From Motacilla alba alba (lineage: Eukaryota > Chordata > Aves > Passeriformes > Motacillidae), in contig NC_052045.1 in assembly GCF_015832195.1 (NCBI RefSeq), positions 62,001 to 126,000 on the forward strand: DNA of 64,000 bases, written 5' to 3'. Below are positions 48,015 to 62,300 of the stretch, piece by piece. Numbering within the stretch: position 1 is the first letter of the stretch; each line of letters starts with the position of its first letter. Below the pieces are notes generated by a model. The model searched no databases. It was not told the origin of the DNA and saw nothing but the letters and a program-made list of their open reading frames with translations. The position numbers and the translations under genes were made by a program.

Positions 48015-50223
48015 GAAGTGACTTTTATCCTTTATTTGTTGAAAATGTCAATTAAAAAATTTTTCAAAATAAAAACATGTTAGAAAAGTTGAACTTGCAT
48101 AAGTAGTTTACAGTAAATAAACCTACATGACAAAGATACACTGAAAGGCAGCTGACACAACATCCATCTAAAGACAGACTCACTGGAACCTATTTACAAA
48201 GCACTGTAAACAAAGTAAATATGGAAACATTGCTGTCCATCTGGCATGGCTTCTTTTCCTTTTTATTTTATTTTCTTGTCTTTTTTTTGGCTTCTAGCTC
48301 TTGACATACGCTTGATCCAAAAAGTCCCAGTGTGCCCTCCATCACATTACATCTCACAAACATGCATATGTACATAGCATGGGTTTCAACTGAGCCTGGG
48401 GGCAGCGAGGACACACTTCCACCCTCTCCCTGGAGTGTCAGTGGCCCTTGGTTTGCTCTGCATGTCAGCAGCCTAGTCCCCAGGCCAGCTTGGAGCAGGC
48501 AGCAGGGCCAGGCAGTACCAAGGGGTCTGGGCATGGCCTCCCTGAGCAGCAGTAAGTACAGCAAAGGTCCTACTCCTGGAAAACAATTCAGAAGCACAGC
48601 AGGGCTTGACTGCTGACCAAATCACTCAACTGTGTGCCCAGGGAGGGATGTGGGCAGCTGCCATCTGGCTGGGATGATCTAGGGATGGCAAATGTAGCCA
48701 GACCTCTGTTTTGCTCTAGAAATAGAATTTGCTCTAGAAACCCTTTAAAGAGGGTTTCTTATTACACTCCTTGAGATGTTTTGGAGTCTGTATCTCCTAA
48801 AACACCGTTTGCAATGTCCTGGCTGAATTTTAATGGCAAGGAGAGAGTTGTAATTATTGCCTCTGTTACATCCTTCGTAACCAACATAATGGTGTGACTA
48901 TAATGAGCTGTGGTGCCTCTGCACACCCTGGGACCATGCTGCCCTGTGAGATAAATAAGACATAATTAACAGAAGGTTATTTTTATAATGCTGTTAAGGA
49001 AGGAACTAAGGAAACACCAGTTCTAAACTAGGGTATAACACCAAATAAGATAAGGAGAGCTGATACATATGCATGTTGCCTGTATACTGTGTTCAAGGAG
49101 CTGTGCAAGGATCTGTGAGGGTGTTGCACATCCTTGCCTCAGGAGCATTCCAGCTTTTGTCAAAGCATAAATACCTTCCCTATCTCAAGAGAAAGTTCCT
49201 TTTCCCTAGCATAAAGTCCCTGGGGGGCAATGTGGGGAAAAGTGGCCACTAGCAACATTCCCAACCTTTGGGAAAGAGCAATGGAAAGCATGAAGTGGGC
49301 AGAAGGGAGCAGAGGACCAGCACATTTGGGGTTGCTTTTTGTTGTCAAGCAGTGTTTACATTTCATATGGAGAAAAGCATGTCCTGCAAGAGGATGCACA
49401 GCAAAATTATCATCTCCTACAATACCTGGACACTCAATGTGAAAACAAAGCAGGGGGTAGGAATTCTACATCATGCATAAGAAAAAGGATGGGGGCAGAA
49501 CAGCAGTGACCTGTTGTGCTAATCAGGAGCTGTAAGGAGACAGCACTGTGCAAAATACCTTCCTATGCGCTCTGACAGGTGCTCCAGATCTGGCTTCCCC
49601 CAAGGAGTTCAAACATCTTCATGTTAATTGCACATTTTAATCAGTATCAAGGCCACACAGGAACCACAGTATTGCTGGGCTCTAGTTCGCTACAGTCAAC
49701 TAATGGGGAAAAAGAAGATGGATGGGAAAAGCTTCCCCAGTTGTGATTATCTGAAAAGAGGAGCATGGTGCTTTTTTTGGTTTCTGCTCAATACCACCTC
49801 AGTAATGTTTTCATTCAATAAATAGGTACTGGTGCTTTTGGAAAGAATGAAAGCATTAAAAAGTGCTTAAGCTTCTTCTAGGAAACTGCTGCCCAAGCCT
49901 TTGTGAGCAACAATCACTAGCAGAGTTTGTATTTGCTCCCAGTAGCAGGTACAATGAGGTATTAGTTGCTGCAGATGAATTGTGAAGCATGGACTGCTTG
50001 CTTACTGGTTCAGTTGTGATTGATTGTTTCTGCTTTATTTCCTTACTGGATGGAAGAAAAACTTTTTTTCTCTATGACTTTTTTGTTTTTTTGGTGGGTT
50101 TTTTTTGGTAACAAAATACCCCAAACCAACAAAATAAGGAGCAAGAAGAGGCAAAGGATCCAGTTCCACTTCCCAAAAATACACCTGAGGTCACACATCA
50201 CTGCCAGCAGCTTCTCCATGAAT
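48015..50223 (-). other. ARHGEF6: ARHGEF6 3' UTR (inferred)
   Basis: Follows the ARHGEF6 stop codon on the minus strand and runs about 2.2 kb to a canonical poly(A) signal at 48031-48036. The last few hundred bases are AT-rich, as is usual for 3' UTR ends. No intron or other gene is seen in it. Its extent is inferred from the signal alone. Confidence 0.6.
48031..48036 (-). terminator. ARHGEF6: Poly(A) signal AATAAA for ARHGEF6
   Basis: Plus-strand TTTATT, read as AATAAA on the minus strand, 2.2 kb past the stop codon. Cleavage would fall near 48010-48020. Further AATAAA-like matches upstream in the AT-rich tail (around 48070-48120) could be alternative sites. Confidence 0.55.
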
Positions 50224-50364
50224 TCAAGCGATCAGGGATGACTTGCGCCCGGTGTCCTCTCTGCCACACTCATCTGTCTGTTTCAGCAGCCTTCTCACCA
50301 GCTTCTCCAAGTCCTTCCTGGATTTAAGCTCTTCTTCCAAACACTGTTTCATCCTTTTGTTTTC
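50224..50364 (-). CDS. ARHGEF6: ARHGEF6 last exon: end of coiled coil and stop
   Basis: 46 residues from [20 protein letters not shown] to RKSSLIA and TGA (50224-50226). Acceptor CTTGCAG on the minus strand. Heptad-like Leu/Val spacing continues the coiled coil, then a short polar tail follows. The tail differs from the beta-PIX PDZ-binding end. Confidence 0.97.
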   Translation of the reverse strand, partial: ENKRMKQCLEEELKSRKDLEKLVRRLLKQTDECGREDTGRKSSLIA

Positions 50365-53300
50365 CTGCAAGGTGAAAAACAAAGGAATAAAGATGCAGTT
50401 ATGCCCATGCACTTTATACAGTGAGGTACTTCCATGCATCTGCTGTCTGATGCCTCAGAGGTGATGAAATAACAGAGATATTTGATAGGAGTTTGTGAGG
50501 ATGAAGAACGTAAGTGGATCAGACCACAAGTAACCCAAACAGACCCTTACTACCTCACAGACCTGCACATAAGTTCCCTGACTTTGGGCAGACAGAAACA
50601 TCCTCCCTGAAACCTAATTTTATCTTGGGTTGAAGAACCCTTTTCTCCTCTGATGGTTTCTCCCACATCCAGACTTGGAACTGGAGGGAAGAAGACATAT
50701 TTCCTCTGAGTCTACAAGAACTGGTGTCCACCAGACCCCTATAAAATGAATGGTCAAGATGAAAGAGCTTTTGGAATAGGGAGAAAGTTTTTCATGTTAC
50801 CACAAAGACCAGCTACTCCTTCCCTCTTGCTTTCTCTAGCACTCCAGCATGGAGGATGAGAGGAAGTGGTCTCCAGCTGCACCAGGGAAGGTTTATGTTG
50901 GATATTAGGAAAAGCTTCTTCATGGAAAGGGTTGAAAAACACTGCAACAGTCTGCCCAGGGAAGTAGTGGAGTCACCGTTCCTGGGAGTGTTCACAGAAT
51001 GCATAGGTAGGGCACTTCAGGACATACTTTAGTGGTGAACATAGTGGTGGTACTGGGTTGATGGTTGGACTCCATGATCCCAGAGGTCTTTTCCAACCTT
51101 AAAGATTCTATGATTCTGTGATTCAGGAAGGTAAACCAGAAAAAAACTAATGCTCATTTAGGAATTTTCAGGATTGGACCAGCATCAGCAAGACTTTTCC
51201 TGGCACCAACCAGCTGAAGATGATCCAGCACAGATTGGTTGGCGGTCACTCAACTCCCAGCACAAACAATCCCACCCAAATTACCTGCTTCAGCTCTTTG
51301 ACTTCATCTTTCAGTGCATAAACTGTGTCAACAAGGCTTCTGAAAAAATAAATTCAAGAAAAAAGAAATAAGAGTCAGTGTGCAGGAAAACAGTGATAGC
51401 ATGGGAGATGCTGACAGGAAAGTTGCAGCCAGATTCTGCTTCCCAAGCATCAGGCTGCTGTCTGGGAGGGGACTCTGGAAACACAGCCCAGGAGCATTTA
51501 TATGCCACTGGTCCAAAATTCAGGGCTCTTTTCTCAAACCTTGATACCTTGTTCTGCTTTGAGTTATCAGCAAAGGTCTGTGGCTTTGGCTTCCTTGTTT
51601 ATGCTATGGCAATAAATAACAGTGACTTTAAAGGTGGAAATGCCTGAGTATCTTTTGTAAAGCAGCCTTGATTCCTTGAGGTTGTGCTGCAAAAAATCAA
51701 ATGTGAAAGGAACACACTGACTGGGTTGGAAAGGGAGAGGCTCAACACAGTCACCCAGATGCACAAGCTATAGAACTGGCTGGGAGCACTCACAGGCAGG
51801 TGCCAGGCAGGCTCCTGAGGGGCAGCAACAGCTCAGTAGTACATCAGTAGTTTAAAAAATAAGAGCCACTTGTTCAGTTCTGTCCTCACTGACCCCATTA
51901 TCCTACATCTGGATAAGCCATAAAATGGGGATCCAGACTCTCAGAGGAATCCAGCCCTGTCAGGGCAGCTGGGAGGGTGGCCCTGTCCTTAAAAGGGACA
52001 AAATAGCCATTGAAATTGTCTGGTGGTTCTTTGCCAGAACTAAGGCAGTAGTCAATGACTCCAGGCCTGCTCCTCCGTGGAGGCACAGAAGGAGAGGGCA
52101 TTGGTTTTTAATGCTCTTCCAAAAAGTGACACAGGGATCTATCTGCAACTGGAGAGCAGCAGCACTTACTTTTCCTCCGTGACCGTCTGGCCATTGCTTC
52201 GTGTCTCCTCTATGATGATTTTCTCTTCCTCAGGAAGAAGGACTTGGGGGATGGAGTCTTTACGGGAGCCTGTGTACAAGAAACATTCATGAGGGAGAAA
52301 AAGGGGTAATCTTCCCTGGTGCCCATGCTACATCAGAGACAGAAGCTCTCATTCTTCCTGCTCCACCATCAGGCTGGGGCAGGCTGGAGATGTCAGCTAC
52401 ATCCCACTAACCCAGAGCTACAGCAGCAAGTGGAAAATTTTCAAGAGTACTTATTGCATCTAAAGTTACATCATGACTTATAAATGAAACCATTCGACTA
52501 GGGTCAAGAGCTCTCCAAAGAACTATGGCCTCCCTTTTTGATATGTACCATTATTTGAAAGTTCAGAGATTTAACTGGCTGACACCTCACCAGCAATGAT
52601 AAATAGTTATATTTCCAGAGGTGAAGATGTTAGATAGGTTCTTATGAAGCAGGTTGTTCTTAAACACACAGCTGATTGAGAGATAATATTCATGCTTCCT
52701 TTCTAAAGCTAAAAGCAACCTGAGATTATCATCAGGTAATCACTGGTGAAATAGCAGTGTCTCATCTGCCCTCCTACCTGCTTCATTCTCTGTGTTTAGG
52801 AGAAAAACAATGGCAACTAAACCACTAGGCAGATGAAGCTTCCTTATCTCAAAGATTGAACACTACAGTTTCCTAGCATGAGTCTCGTTGCTGTATGATG
52901 CAACATCTGTTTTTTCCCAAAGGGGTTATCAGTGTTGTGGGCAGAGTAGGAGCTAAATAATGTGTTTGTGTGCCCACCTGAGCTGAGAGCTTGCTGGAAG
53001 CCTGCCCCAGTACAGTATGCCTCAATCACCTTCAGGATCTGAGCATCCTCTTCCAGCGCAGCAGTACCTGTAAAACATTGCCAACAAGAGCATGCACAAA
53101 AACAAGGTACTCTGGCCTTGTCTCTCCCAGTCTTTGCTCCCAAGCCCCTTAAGAGATCATGCTGTTTCTTTGGCTGACTGCCTCTGAGACTTTGGCCAAT
53201 CTGTTTTGTGGTCCTTTACATTTTCTGGCCTTTGTGGCATCAAGTACCATGACCAAATGGTGTGAAAACTTATCTCTACTTACTCACCTTGGCAAAACTC

Positions 53301-56300
53301 AGGGGGTGATGCCCTGCTTTGGATGCAGGCAGCACCAGGAGATGAGCAGGCAAAGCAACCCTAGTGTGGGAGGTCTGGTAGAGCAGCACCAGAGCAGGAC
53401 TTGGAAACATGAAGTGTTAATTTCCAGCCTCTGCTCAGTGCCATCTTCTCAAGGGAGAGAACTAATCCTGGAGCTGTGCATGGCAGCATGACCACGGCTT
53501 GACCATGGTGACCATGGCCTTTTGTGTAAAGCCCCCAAGGTATGCCCCAAGTGGGCTCTAGGGAGTTCTCAGGACACTCCTCTTTGCAGGTGAACATCCC
53601 TGTTGGGATGGGGACCTTTTTGTTTCCTAATTCCCCATGGACACTATTCAAGGACATGCTGGCATGGCCAGGTAAGGGTTTGTCCCAGCTGTCAGACATA
53701 TTTTGGTGACTCTTGATGTGCAGTTTTATGCAGTTTTTAACTACTTGGAAGTAGTTCCTTGGCTTCATACTCAGAGTAAGACCACCCACAACCCATGACC
53801 TTGTGCTAGCAATCACAAAGAGGGTGGTGGCATGTCTACAGTCATAAGTGGGAGGGGAGGAGGAATCTCTCAGAGGCTGAGGACAAATGCACTTCCAGAA
53901 GTCTCCCATACTGAGGAGCACGTAGGCTCAGAGTGGGAGCATCCTGTCACATCCTGCACTGCAAGAAAGGGTGTTTTCAAAGTCCCATGGAGATCACTGA
54001 GAACACAGAAATCTCCAGAAATGAAAGAAAAATAGCATCACAGAATGGTTGGGGTTAAAGATCATCTAGTCCCAATCCCTGCCATAGGCAGGGACACCTT
54101 CCACTAGACCAGGCTGCTCCAAGCCCCATCCAACCTGGCCTTGAACACTTCCAGGGATGGGGCAGCCAAAGTGTCTCTGGGCAACACTTACTTTTCCGAA
54201 TAACAAACTCTTCATCAGATGGTTTTCTCTCAGTTTTCCTTTTTGGAAGAAACTTCTTCATTGTTTTTGGACTTTTGCTAGAATCCTACAGAGAAATAGA
54301 CTCTTGTGTTTAACCAGATCCAAAGGCAGCTGGAACAGTGGAGCAGCACAGATGGGTGCAGCTATCCATGCCACACACAACATTTTAGAAAGCTACAAAG
54401 CAGACAGTGACAAAGTTGGGGAAAACTATCGTTTTTGCCCTTCACATGTACCAGTTGTGATCCACTGCTCCCTGGAACAGCAGTGGGAATTGCACCTACA
54501 GGTTTGGGCCAGGACAGGCTCCTCTAGTAAATTCAGCTCTTCTCTAAAATCCTTTAGCCAAAGAATTCAAATACATTCATAGCTCTTTTAGTTGCTTACG
54601 AACTCTGTGGTCTGTGCTAGAAAACCCTAAAATGTGGTTTATTCCATTGACTTAATTTCTAATATAAAAGAGTTGGCAAACAGCTCTGCTTCTAAATGCC
54701 CACAATTTGAGAGTATAAATCCCATACACATATATACACAGAGAACAGACAAACACACATAAAGTTAGCGTTTGCTATGACTCCACGAGTAAGAAACACA
54801 AGTTTTTATCTCCTTCACTCAGTTAAAAGTCTTGCTGATTTGGAGAGAATTAGAGTATTAGTAGGTTACATGCGATAAGGATTTAAAGGAGAAGAGGCAT
54901 GCCAGGAAGTTTAAGTACCATAACACTAAACCCTTTCTGAGAGTTATCTTAAAATATATTTGCCAGCTGCTACTGACTCTGACAATAAATTACTGATACA
55001 ACAAGGCAAAATTAGGGTCATGCAAGCACAAGAAGCATTAACGGGAACAAGCATTCTGTGCCACGACAAGTCGAAGAGATGTATCTACCCTTACCTTTAA
55101 GATATAAGACATCCTCTACAATGAATATGCAAAGAAAGAGAAGATGAGTGTGAGAGACTGATGATTTTTACCACCAAGTCCATTAAATCCACAATTCTAA
55201 ACCACATTTCAGTGTTAGTCCTGAGATTAATGCAGCACACCCTCCGTCCTGGTTTTAAAGCACTATCAACATGCAAAGGAGCACCGTGTCATGCAAAACT
55301 GAAAATTTACATGTGAGACACAGGATGAGTGGGCATTAATACACTCTAAACACAGAGAACATGCTTCCTTGGTTAGTAGTGGGTGTCTGTGGATGTTGGT
55401 TGCCTAAACTGGTGCTTACAACTGCAGGAGCCCCATGTGCCTGGCTCCATCCAAGTCCCAGGAAGCGCTCAGGGCCTGCACTCAACACCAATTCTAAAGG
55501 GCAGCCACTTTAGAACCCAGCCTAGTCAGTATGCCAGGATGCTCTGCCCACCCTGGTGACCATCTCCTGGGACTCTATCTTTTCAAAGGGGACCTTCCAT
55601 CCTCACTGAAGACCTGACCATGTCAGGCATCAGCACTGCAACACCTCTCTGCTTCACTGGCAGGGACGGGGAGCTTCCTGCACGTCCTGTGGAGGATTCC
55701 ATCCCTGGGATGCTTGACCCAGGGAGCCATGAGGCTCTCCTGCAGGTCTCCCCAGCAAAGTCCTGAACTCTGAGGTTATAAAGTCTTCACCTAATGGAAA
55801 GCAGCCAGTTAAAAAAAAAAAAAAAAAAAAAAAAAAGTAGTAGAAGAAACAATCTGTAAATCATTTTCCTTTTGCTAAACTGAATCCAGACACAGCACTT
55901 TACCCACAGAATTTACCTGTTCTGTCATTTCAAATGATTACTGGAAACAGAACAGGAAAAATACCCAATTTCAATGGAAATAACAAGAGTGAGGTGCCAT
56001 ACACAAGCAGGGTCTGAGGTTTCCTGAGCTGGGTACAAGGAAATGCACAAGACTATGCCATCCCATCCTACACTATGAGAAGACAAATAAAGTAACACTG
56101 GATGTCTAAAAATCTCAGCTCATTTAATCAAACTGTCCCACTCATTTCCCTGCAAGTAACCTTTGAAATTTGTATTCCTTCATTATACAAAGGTGCTTGC
56201 ATGGAGCTGTCAGCATTGTTTATTTTGTGCTCTACTTTAAATTAAAAAACCCTAAAATACAGTGAAATAGGAATTCAGTTTAGGGATTAAGCATCCCAGA

Positions 56301-59300
56301 GGGAGAAATGAGACAGATATGGATCTGCTTGGGCCAGCAACCAAATTTATTCTCCATCTGTCATCACAGGCTTGTGTCTCTCCCCAGGCTCAGGCAGGAC
56401 TGACTGAGTACCAGGCTGTGCCTGCCCAACTCTGCTGGACATGTTGGCCTTTGGGTTTCTACTGACAAGGTTAGCACAGCCTGTTCCCATAGAAGCCACG
56501 TTTTTGTTCCTATGACATCTTGCAGGATACCATCCAGCATCCTGTCCCTTGGGACTCGCTGTGGGTGAGGCCTCTGTGGCAAAAACCTCTCCCCTGCTTT
56601 TGACACAGAGAGGTTAATTCCTGCTATGAGTGGCTGGGGACAAGAAACTGCAAAGGACCAAGGAATTAATTATATCCCTCAATCTGTCGTTTTTCTCACA
56701 GAAAAATTTCTCTTTTACCTCAAGCCAATATTCTTAATTGACCACACAAGCAAGAAACAGTTTAGCCTCCATTAGGAATTTGGAACATGCAAAGATTATG
56801 GGTCATTTTCAGTTTGCTCAGTTGGTATTTAACCAATTTAATTCCCAAACTGAAATGCGTTACTTTACAAATTCTAAGAAATGAATGCAACAAGATGCAA
56901 TGAGGCTACTTAAAACCTCTACCTGGAGCAGCAGACCCACAGTTCTGCCAGCTGCCAGACTCTCCATGCCTAAGTGCTGGGAGGGCTGAGGGGATCCACG
57001 CCCCCTCCCTGTCCTCATCCCCCTGGGGCAGAAACACTCTCAGGGCTGCTGTACCAAGAAAGGCAGCTGACTCAGACCCAGAGTGCTCACTCAATAAGAG
57101 GAACGTTACGTGAGATACTGGTGAGTAATTCCAAAAATTTAACATGAGGTAGGGAAGGAGAGCACTACAGTTGTGGTACAGGGTGACAACAGCACTAAGC
57201 TGTATTTTGAGTTTTCCCACACCAACTCCCAGCTCCCAGGCTGGGATTCCTGCAGGTGAAGCCATCCCTCGACTGCTGCCTCCCAGCAGGACCTCGCTGT
57301 GTAACACTTGGTGGGTGGCAAAGGAGGGTAAGCCCCACATCCTGCTCCAGCCACCAAAACAGGTTGGAAGACACAAGAAACATGGCCAGGCGTTTTGCCT
57401 CTTCCTCATGGTGCACTATCGCTTCTCAATCCTGTACCACTGAGCTGCTGCCACAGCTGGAGCTGGAACACATTCCAGCAGGGAGCAGGCCCCTGTCCAC
57501 ATCTCAGACCAAGACAGGAAGGAGGAAAGAAGGCAGGTCCACTATGGCACTTCCAAAAAACAGGGCTCAATGGGACACCCAGATGTGGGACTGGTGAAAT
57601 CCAGCAGCTGAGAGTGCTGGCTATGACAGCCAACAGCTAACATCCAGCCTGCAAACACATGTACTCACGAGTCCTGTGTAGCACAAAGCCAGGACAGCGA
57701 CCTACGTCCATCACAGGACTAGGGCCAAAGTGGCAGAGTAATTTCTCTCAACATCCCCAAGAACCTACATTTCTGTGTCCTTGATGTGGGATATGAAACC
57801 TGAACACAAGGTCTAGGGATTGTGTGAAATCAGGGTCCTGGATAGGCAGGTGGGATTATTACCTCTTTGTAACTCAGTGCTGCTGAAGGTCTGAGTGGAG
57901 GAGCAGGACGGAGGCAGCTCAAGCTCCAGGGCTTGAGGATTTTGGGGGGTTCCAGAGGCCCACGGATCTGCCCAGCTGAACTAAATGTCTGAGAAAATAG
58001 ATGAGAAGCAAACCAAGACTGTTAACCACCAAACAAGGCAGAGAAGTGGATGGATAAGTGTTGAGATACTGAGACATCTAAGTTGCAACAAAAATAGGGC
58101 AGGATACATGTAAAATGGTTCAAGCACAATATGGTTACAAAGCAAAGGGCAGGATGTGTCTTACAGCTGTCATGTTACCTCAGAGTCAGGGTGCTGCTGA
58201 AACAGACAGCTCAGGCAGCAGTGAGGAGCCCAGGCAACAGGAGGTGACACTTACCGAATGAGGGCTCCAGGACTGTGTTTTGGAGACGGTGCTGCATGTC
58301 CCTTTGGTCAGCCTTTGCAAGTGGTCAAGCCATTCGTGCAAGTCCTGGCTGGTGCTGCAGAACACAGTGATCCGCTCCATCATGTTCCCTGTGGCAGAGG
58401 GTTAAATAACTGTCTTTAGCAAGTGGCAGAGACTCAGGAGGAAACACAGGGTGAGATCAGCTCAGCACAGCAGGAAATGGCTCCTCAGTTTGCACAGTCC
58501 AGTGGCTCCAAAAAGGTTAGAGCAAAGACAGAAGCATTAACCATTAAGAATCATTAAGGTTGGAAAAGACATCTAAGATCATGAAGTCCAACCATTAAAG
58601 CAGCACTGCAAAGTGCACCACTTAACCACATCCCTAAGCATCTCATCTACAATGATGATGTGACTGCCCATCCTGCTCCAGGCAGCCACTGACAGCATGG
58701 GAGTTGCAAGAAATGCTAAGGGAACTGGTTAGATGAATGTGTGAGGATTATTTAATGTTGAAGGTCATTAAACACAATACTTCCATGATTAACAGGATCC
58801 TGACACCAAATACCACCAGCGCAAACAGCTGCACTGCAGCCCAGGCACTGAGCATGAAATGACTGTGTATACCTACAAGTACCTACAGATACACTGGAGG
58901 GGGAAATGGGATGAAAGCTCCCTCATGACCAGAGCCATGTATCTGTCAATAAAGGAGGTACTCAGAGCTACAAGGCATGGCTACTGGATGTAGACAGGGC
59001 ACACCAGTGCAGAGCAGTGCTACTGGGGCGAGAGATTTGTCCCATACAAAACACTATGGTCTCCAAAGGCAGCCAGAGGCAGAGCTCCAGAGCACTTGGA
59101 GAAGATTGCCTCAAGCAAGACAGAGGTGCTCAGAAACTCAGACAACACATACTAAAAGAGAAGGAGGAAGATCATGGCAGGGGGTTAGTGGAAGGCGGAC
59201 CAGTACTTCCAGTGACAACTGCTGCTTGCACTGGGAGGACTGCCCCAGGCAGAGGGCCCACTGACCTGTGATTTCAAACATGTGCTCATTCCCTTCGGCA

Positions 59301-62300
59301 TCTTCCAGCTTTGTCAGCATCATTCCTGTCAAAGGCAGCTTTCCCTAGGAGAATTGAAGAGCAGTCAGTGTCAGCAGATGTTGTTCTGCTGGTTTCTGCT
59401 GATTCCTTTCTCTTTGGAAATCGCCATTTAAAATTAATTTGTGAAGGCTTCAGACTACGTGAAGAGTCTCCTTTAATGTATGGAACTAGATTTCCCTGCA
59501 CAACTAGGTCAAACTCCGGAGATGAGGCTCCCATGACAACTGAGTCATCCCTGGCTCATCTGCCACCCTTTCCCTTCATTCAGTGCAAACGTTTTTTACA
59601 GTCAAGTCAGAAGGATCAATTTCCCCTGGCTTTTTCTGAAAGCCTTCCCCATCCCTCTGATTTGCATGCTGAACTGTCTGCTCACCTTAGTCCCACCAGT
59701 GGGTCAAGCCAGAAAACCCAGCCAAATATTTCCCAAATCTTTCTCATCTCCCTTGCTACAACAAATGACACATCAAAACAAGAGCATCCTTTTCCTGGCA
59801 GTATTGACAGTTTCAGACAGCTGGAGAAAAGCCAAGGTCTCAACAGCCATTGGATGGTATAGAAAATGGTAAAACACAAGAAATGCAGAGTTATATGTAG
59901 TACCTCATGGAATTGAATTTTCATGCACTTTGCGGTAGGCTTTATAAGTATTTTCCAGAGATGGCACAAAACTGAGAGCCAGCTGGCTGGTTGAAACCCT
60001 GCAGCTGGATCAGGACACCTTACACACATACCCTACTCTCAAAAACAGCAGGTAGAACAACAGGTTTTAAGGTTTTTCTTTTATTTTCTTTTTTTAATTT
60101 CACAGCATTCACTTACCAAATGCTGCTTAACCAATTACCAGGACAAAGACATTGACTACCCTAGGCACATGGTAAAGCCAAGCCCTGGTTCACAACCTGG
60201 GGTGTTTGCATCACAACAGAGAGTTCAAAGGATGCAGAGGACTTGAATTTGATAAGAACTATCTGTTTTGCTTTTTTACAATGCCTTGCAACTTCAAACT
60301 AAGCAGGCCTACCTGATAGATGAACCCACTCATCCGTGGGCTTGCAGACAGCATCAGCAAAGCATTGGAAAACAACAAGAAATACCGCTCCTCTTTCTCC
60401 TGAAGGGGATAAGAATTTAAGTTAGTCCAGTCTGCAATGCATCACAAGCACCTGCCTCTAGCAAACTGAACCTGTTGCAGCTCGAATCACAGCCTGTGAG
60501 ATCACCCCCAAACCAACTATTATGGCTTTTTTTTCTTTACAGCATCTCATTTATGTACCTGCAGAGATTTTTGTCTGCATCCTGCTAATCCTCTTCCAAT
60601 CATTGCAGAGTGCCCCAGAAAGCCGTATGTTCCCCAGCATCCCACATCCCAAACAAGAAAAACATACTGCATGGCTTTGTTTCACAGGTCTTCCCTTCCC
60701 AGGGAAAAACTGCAACAGCAAACAATTCAGTGCTAACAGGTACTTTCCCACACTGAGCATGCAGCACACATGGCTTTAGCTCCACTGCGGAAAGTCTGTG
60801 TCAGGCCCTGGTGCGATGCATTAGGACTAGTAGGACAAGAATTACCCCAGTTAGTTCCAAAACACAGTCAGCTCTGGGGTGGGGCGTCAGAGCAGCCCCT
60901 GTGATGCACAGAGGGCATTTTCTAGTCACTTTCATTTCTCAGAGTAAGTCAAAGTGGAGAAAGAGGGAAATAAATGTGCTATACAACACTGAGATACTTC
61001 TTCTCTTGAAAAGTGGGTCACCAAAGGCCTGAAGCTAAGCCTACGGGGTGCCTGATTCACTCTAAAGACATGCACAGTCCCATTGCACAGCTCTTCCCAA
61101 GGTAAAATTATTTATCAGCATCATTTGTCATCAGTTTGTGGCTTGGAAGGAGAGGAACTACCACCTCACATCACTTACCCCAGGAGCAAGTGGGTATTCA
61201 GACATGAAGTCTACAGCCAGCCGAAGGAATACCACACTCACCTCACTTCCCCCAGACTGCACCATAACCTGGGACATGTAGATGACGTTTCCCATCATTT
61301 TTATGTCCTCTCCTTCCCAGCGCTGGATGGATTCAGAAAGGATTTGCAGCTCAAGTTGTTTCCTCTTCCTCAGCTCCTGGCATTGAGACTGGGATTCACA
61401 GCAGAGCTTTGTTAGCTGAAGGGCAGAAGCCGACCCAAACCATCCCAGTTTCACCAGCAACAACTCCCACAGCCCTATGGGCTCAGGGATGGTCATGTCA
61501 GGGATCAGGAAAGCCTACTTTGGCTCCATTACATGAAGTCTGTTAAAAAATCACATCCCAGTGATTTATGAAGTAACGATTACTTTAAAATGTCAAGGAA
61601 ATTGCAAACTGCACTAAGCAAACTTTTCTTTCCAAACCAGCCCTACCTCTGAGAGTTCAGAGTCACAATTTCCAAACCAAGACAGCAGCACAGTTAAATG
61701 TCTCTAATTTTGCTACTGCTTAGAGGGATTTTGCCGGTTTTGTCCAAACAGCAGAGTTGAACTTAGAGCACTGCAAAGTCCCCACAAGTCAGATGGGTGG
61801 ATATTTTCTAACCAAAATTTAGAAACCCAAAAGCAGGACTAGGTGGTGCTGTAGATTAGAACATAAAAGAATCTTCTGAAAGGGCTGTTGTTGAAAAGGC
61901 TGCACCACTGCTGGGCAGCTGGGGACTGGAGAAGCTCCAGGGAGTGACCATCTCATCAGCTCTCAGCAAGAGAGGACAATACAGACTGAACAGAGTCCTG
62001 TAAATCCAAGCAATACTTTCTTTTACTGACCCCGCTGCCAACAGGGAAAATTGTTGCAAAGCTAAACCAGGGCTATTTTCACCAACTGCTTGGTTTTTCC
62101 AAACCCCCTTTTCTGACAGAGATTTTCCTCCTTTCAATTCACTGACTATCCAGCTCTTCAAAGAGAGAGGCTGCATTGGGTCTAGATTGAAACCACACAC
62201 ATTTAAACCAAACTGGGGTTTACTCTGGTTCTACAACTATTGTATGTTTTGATGGGTCCCCAAATGTCCGAATCCAATGCTCCCAGGATAAAAATCCAAA

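Noticed and set aside
53361..53921. 186-codon minus-strand frame inside an ARHGEF6 intron
   Set aside because: It lies between two ARHGEF6 exons and does not match the protein. No splice sites would incorporate it.
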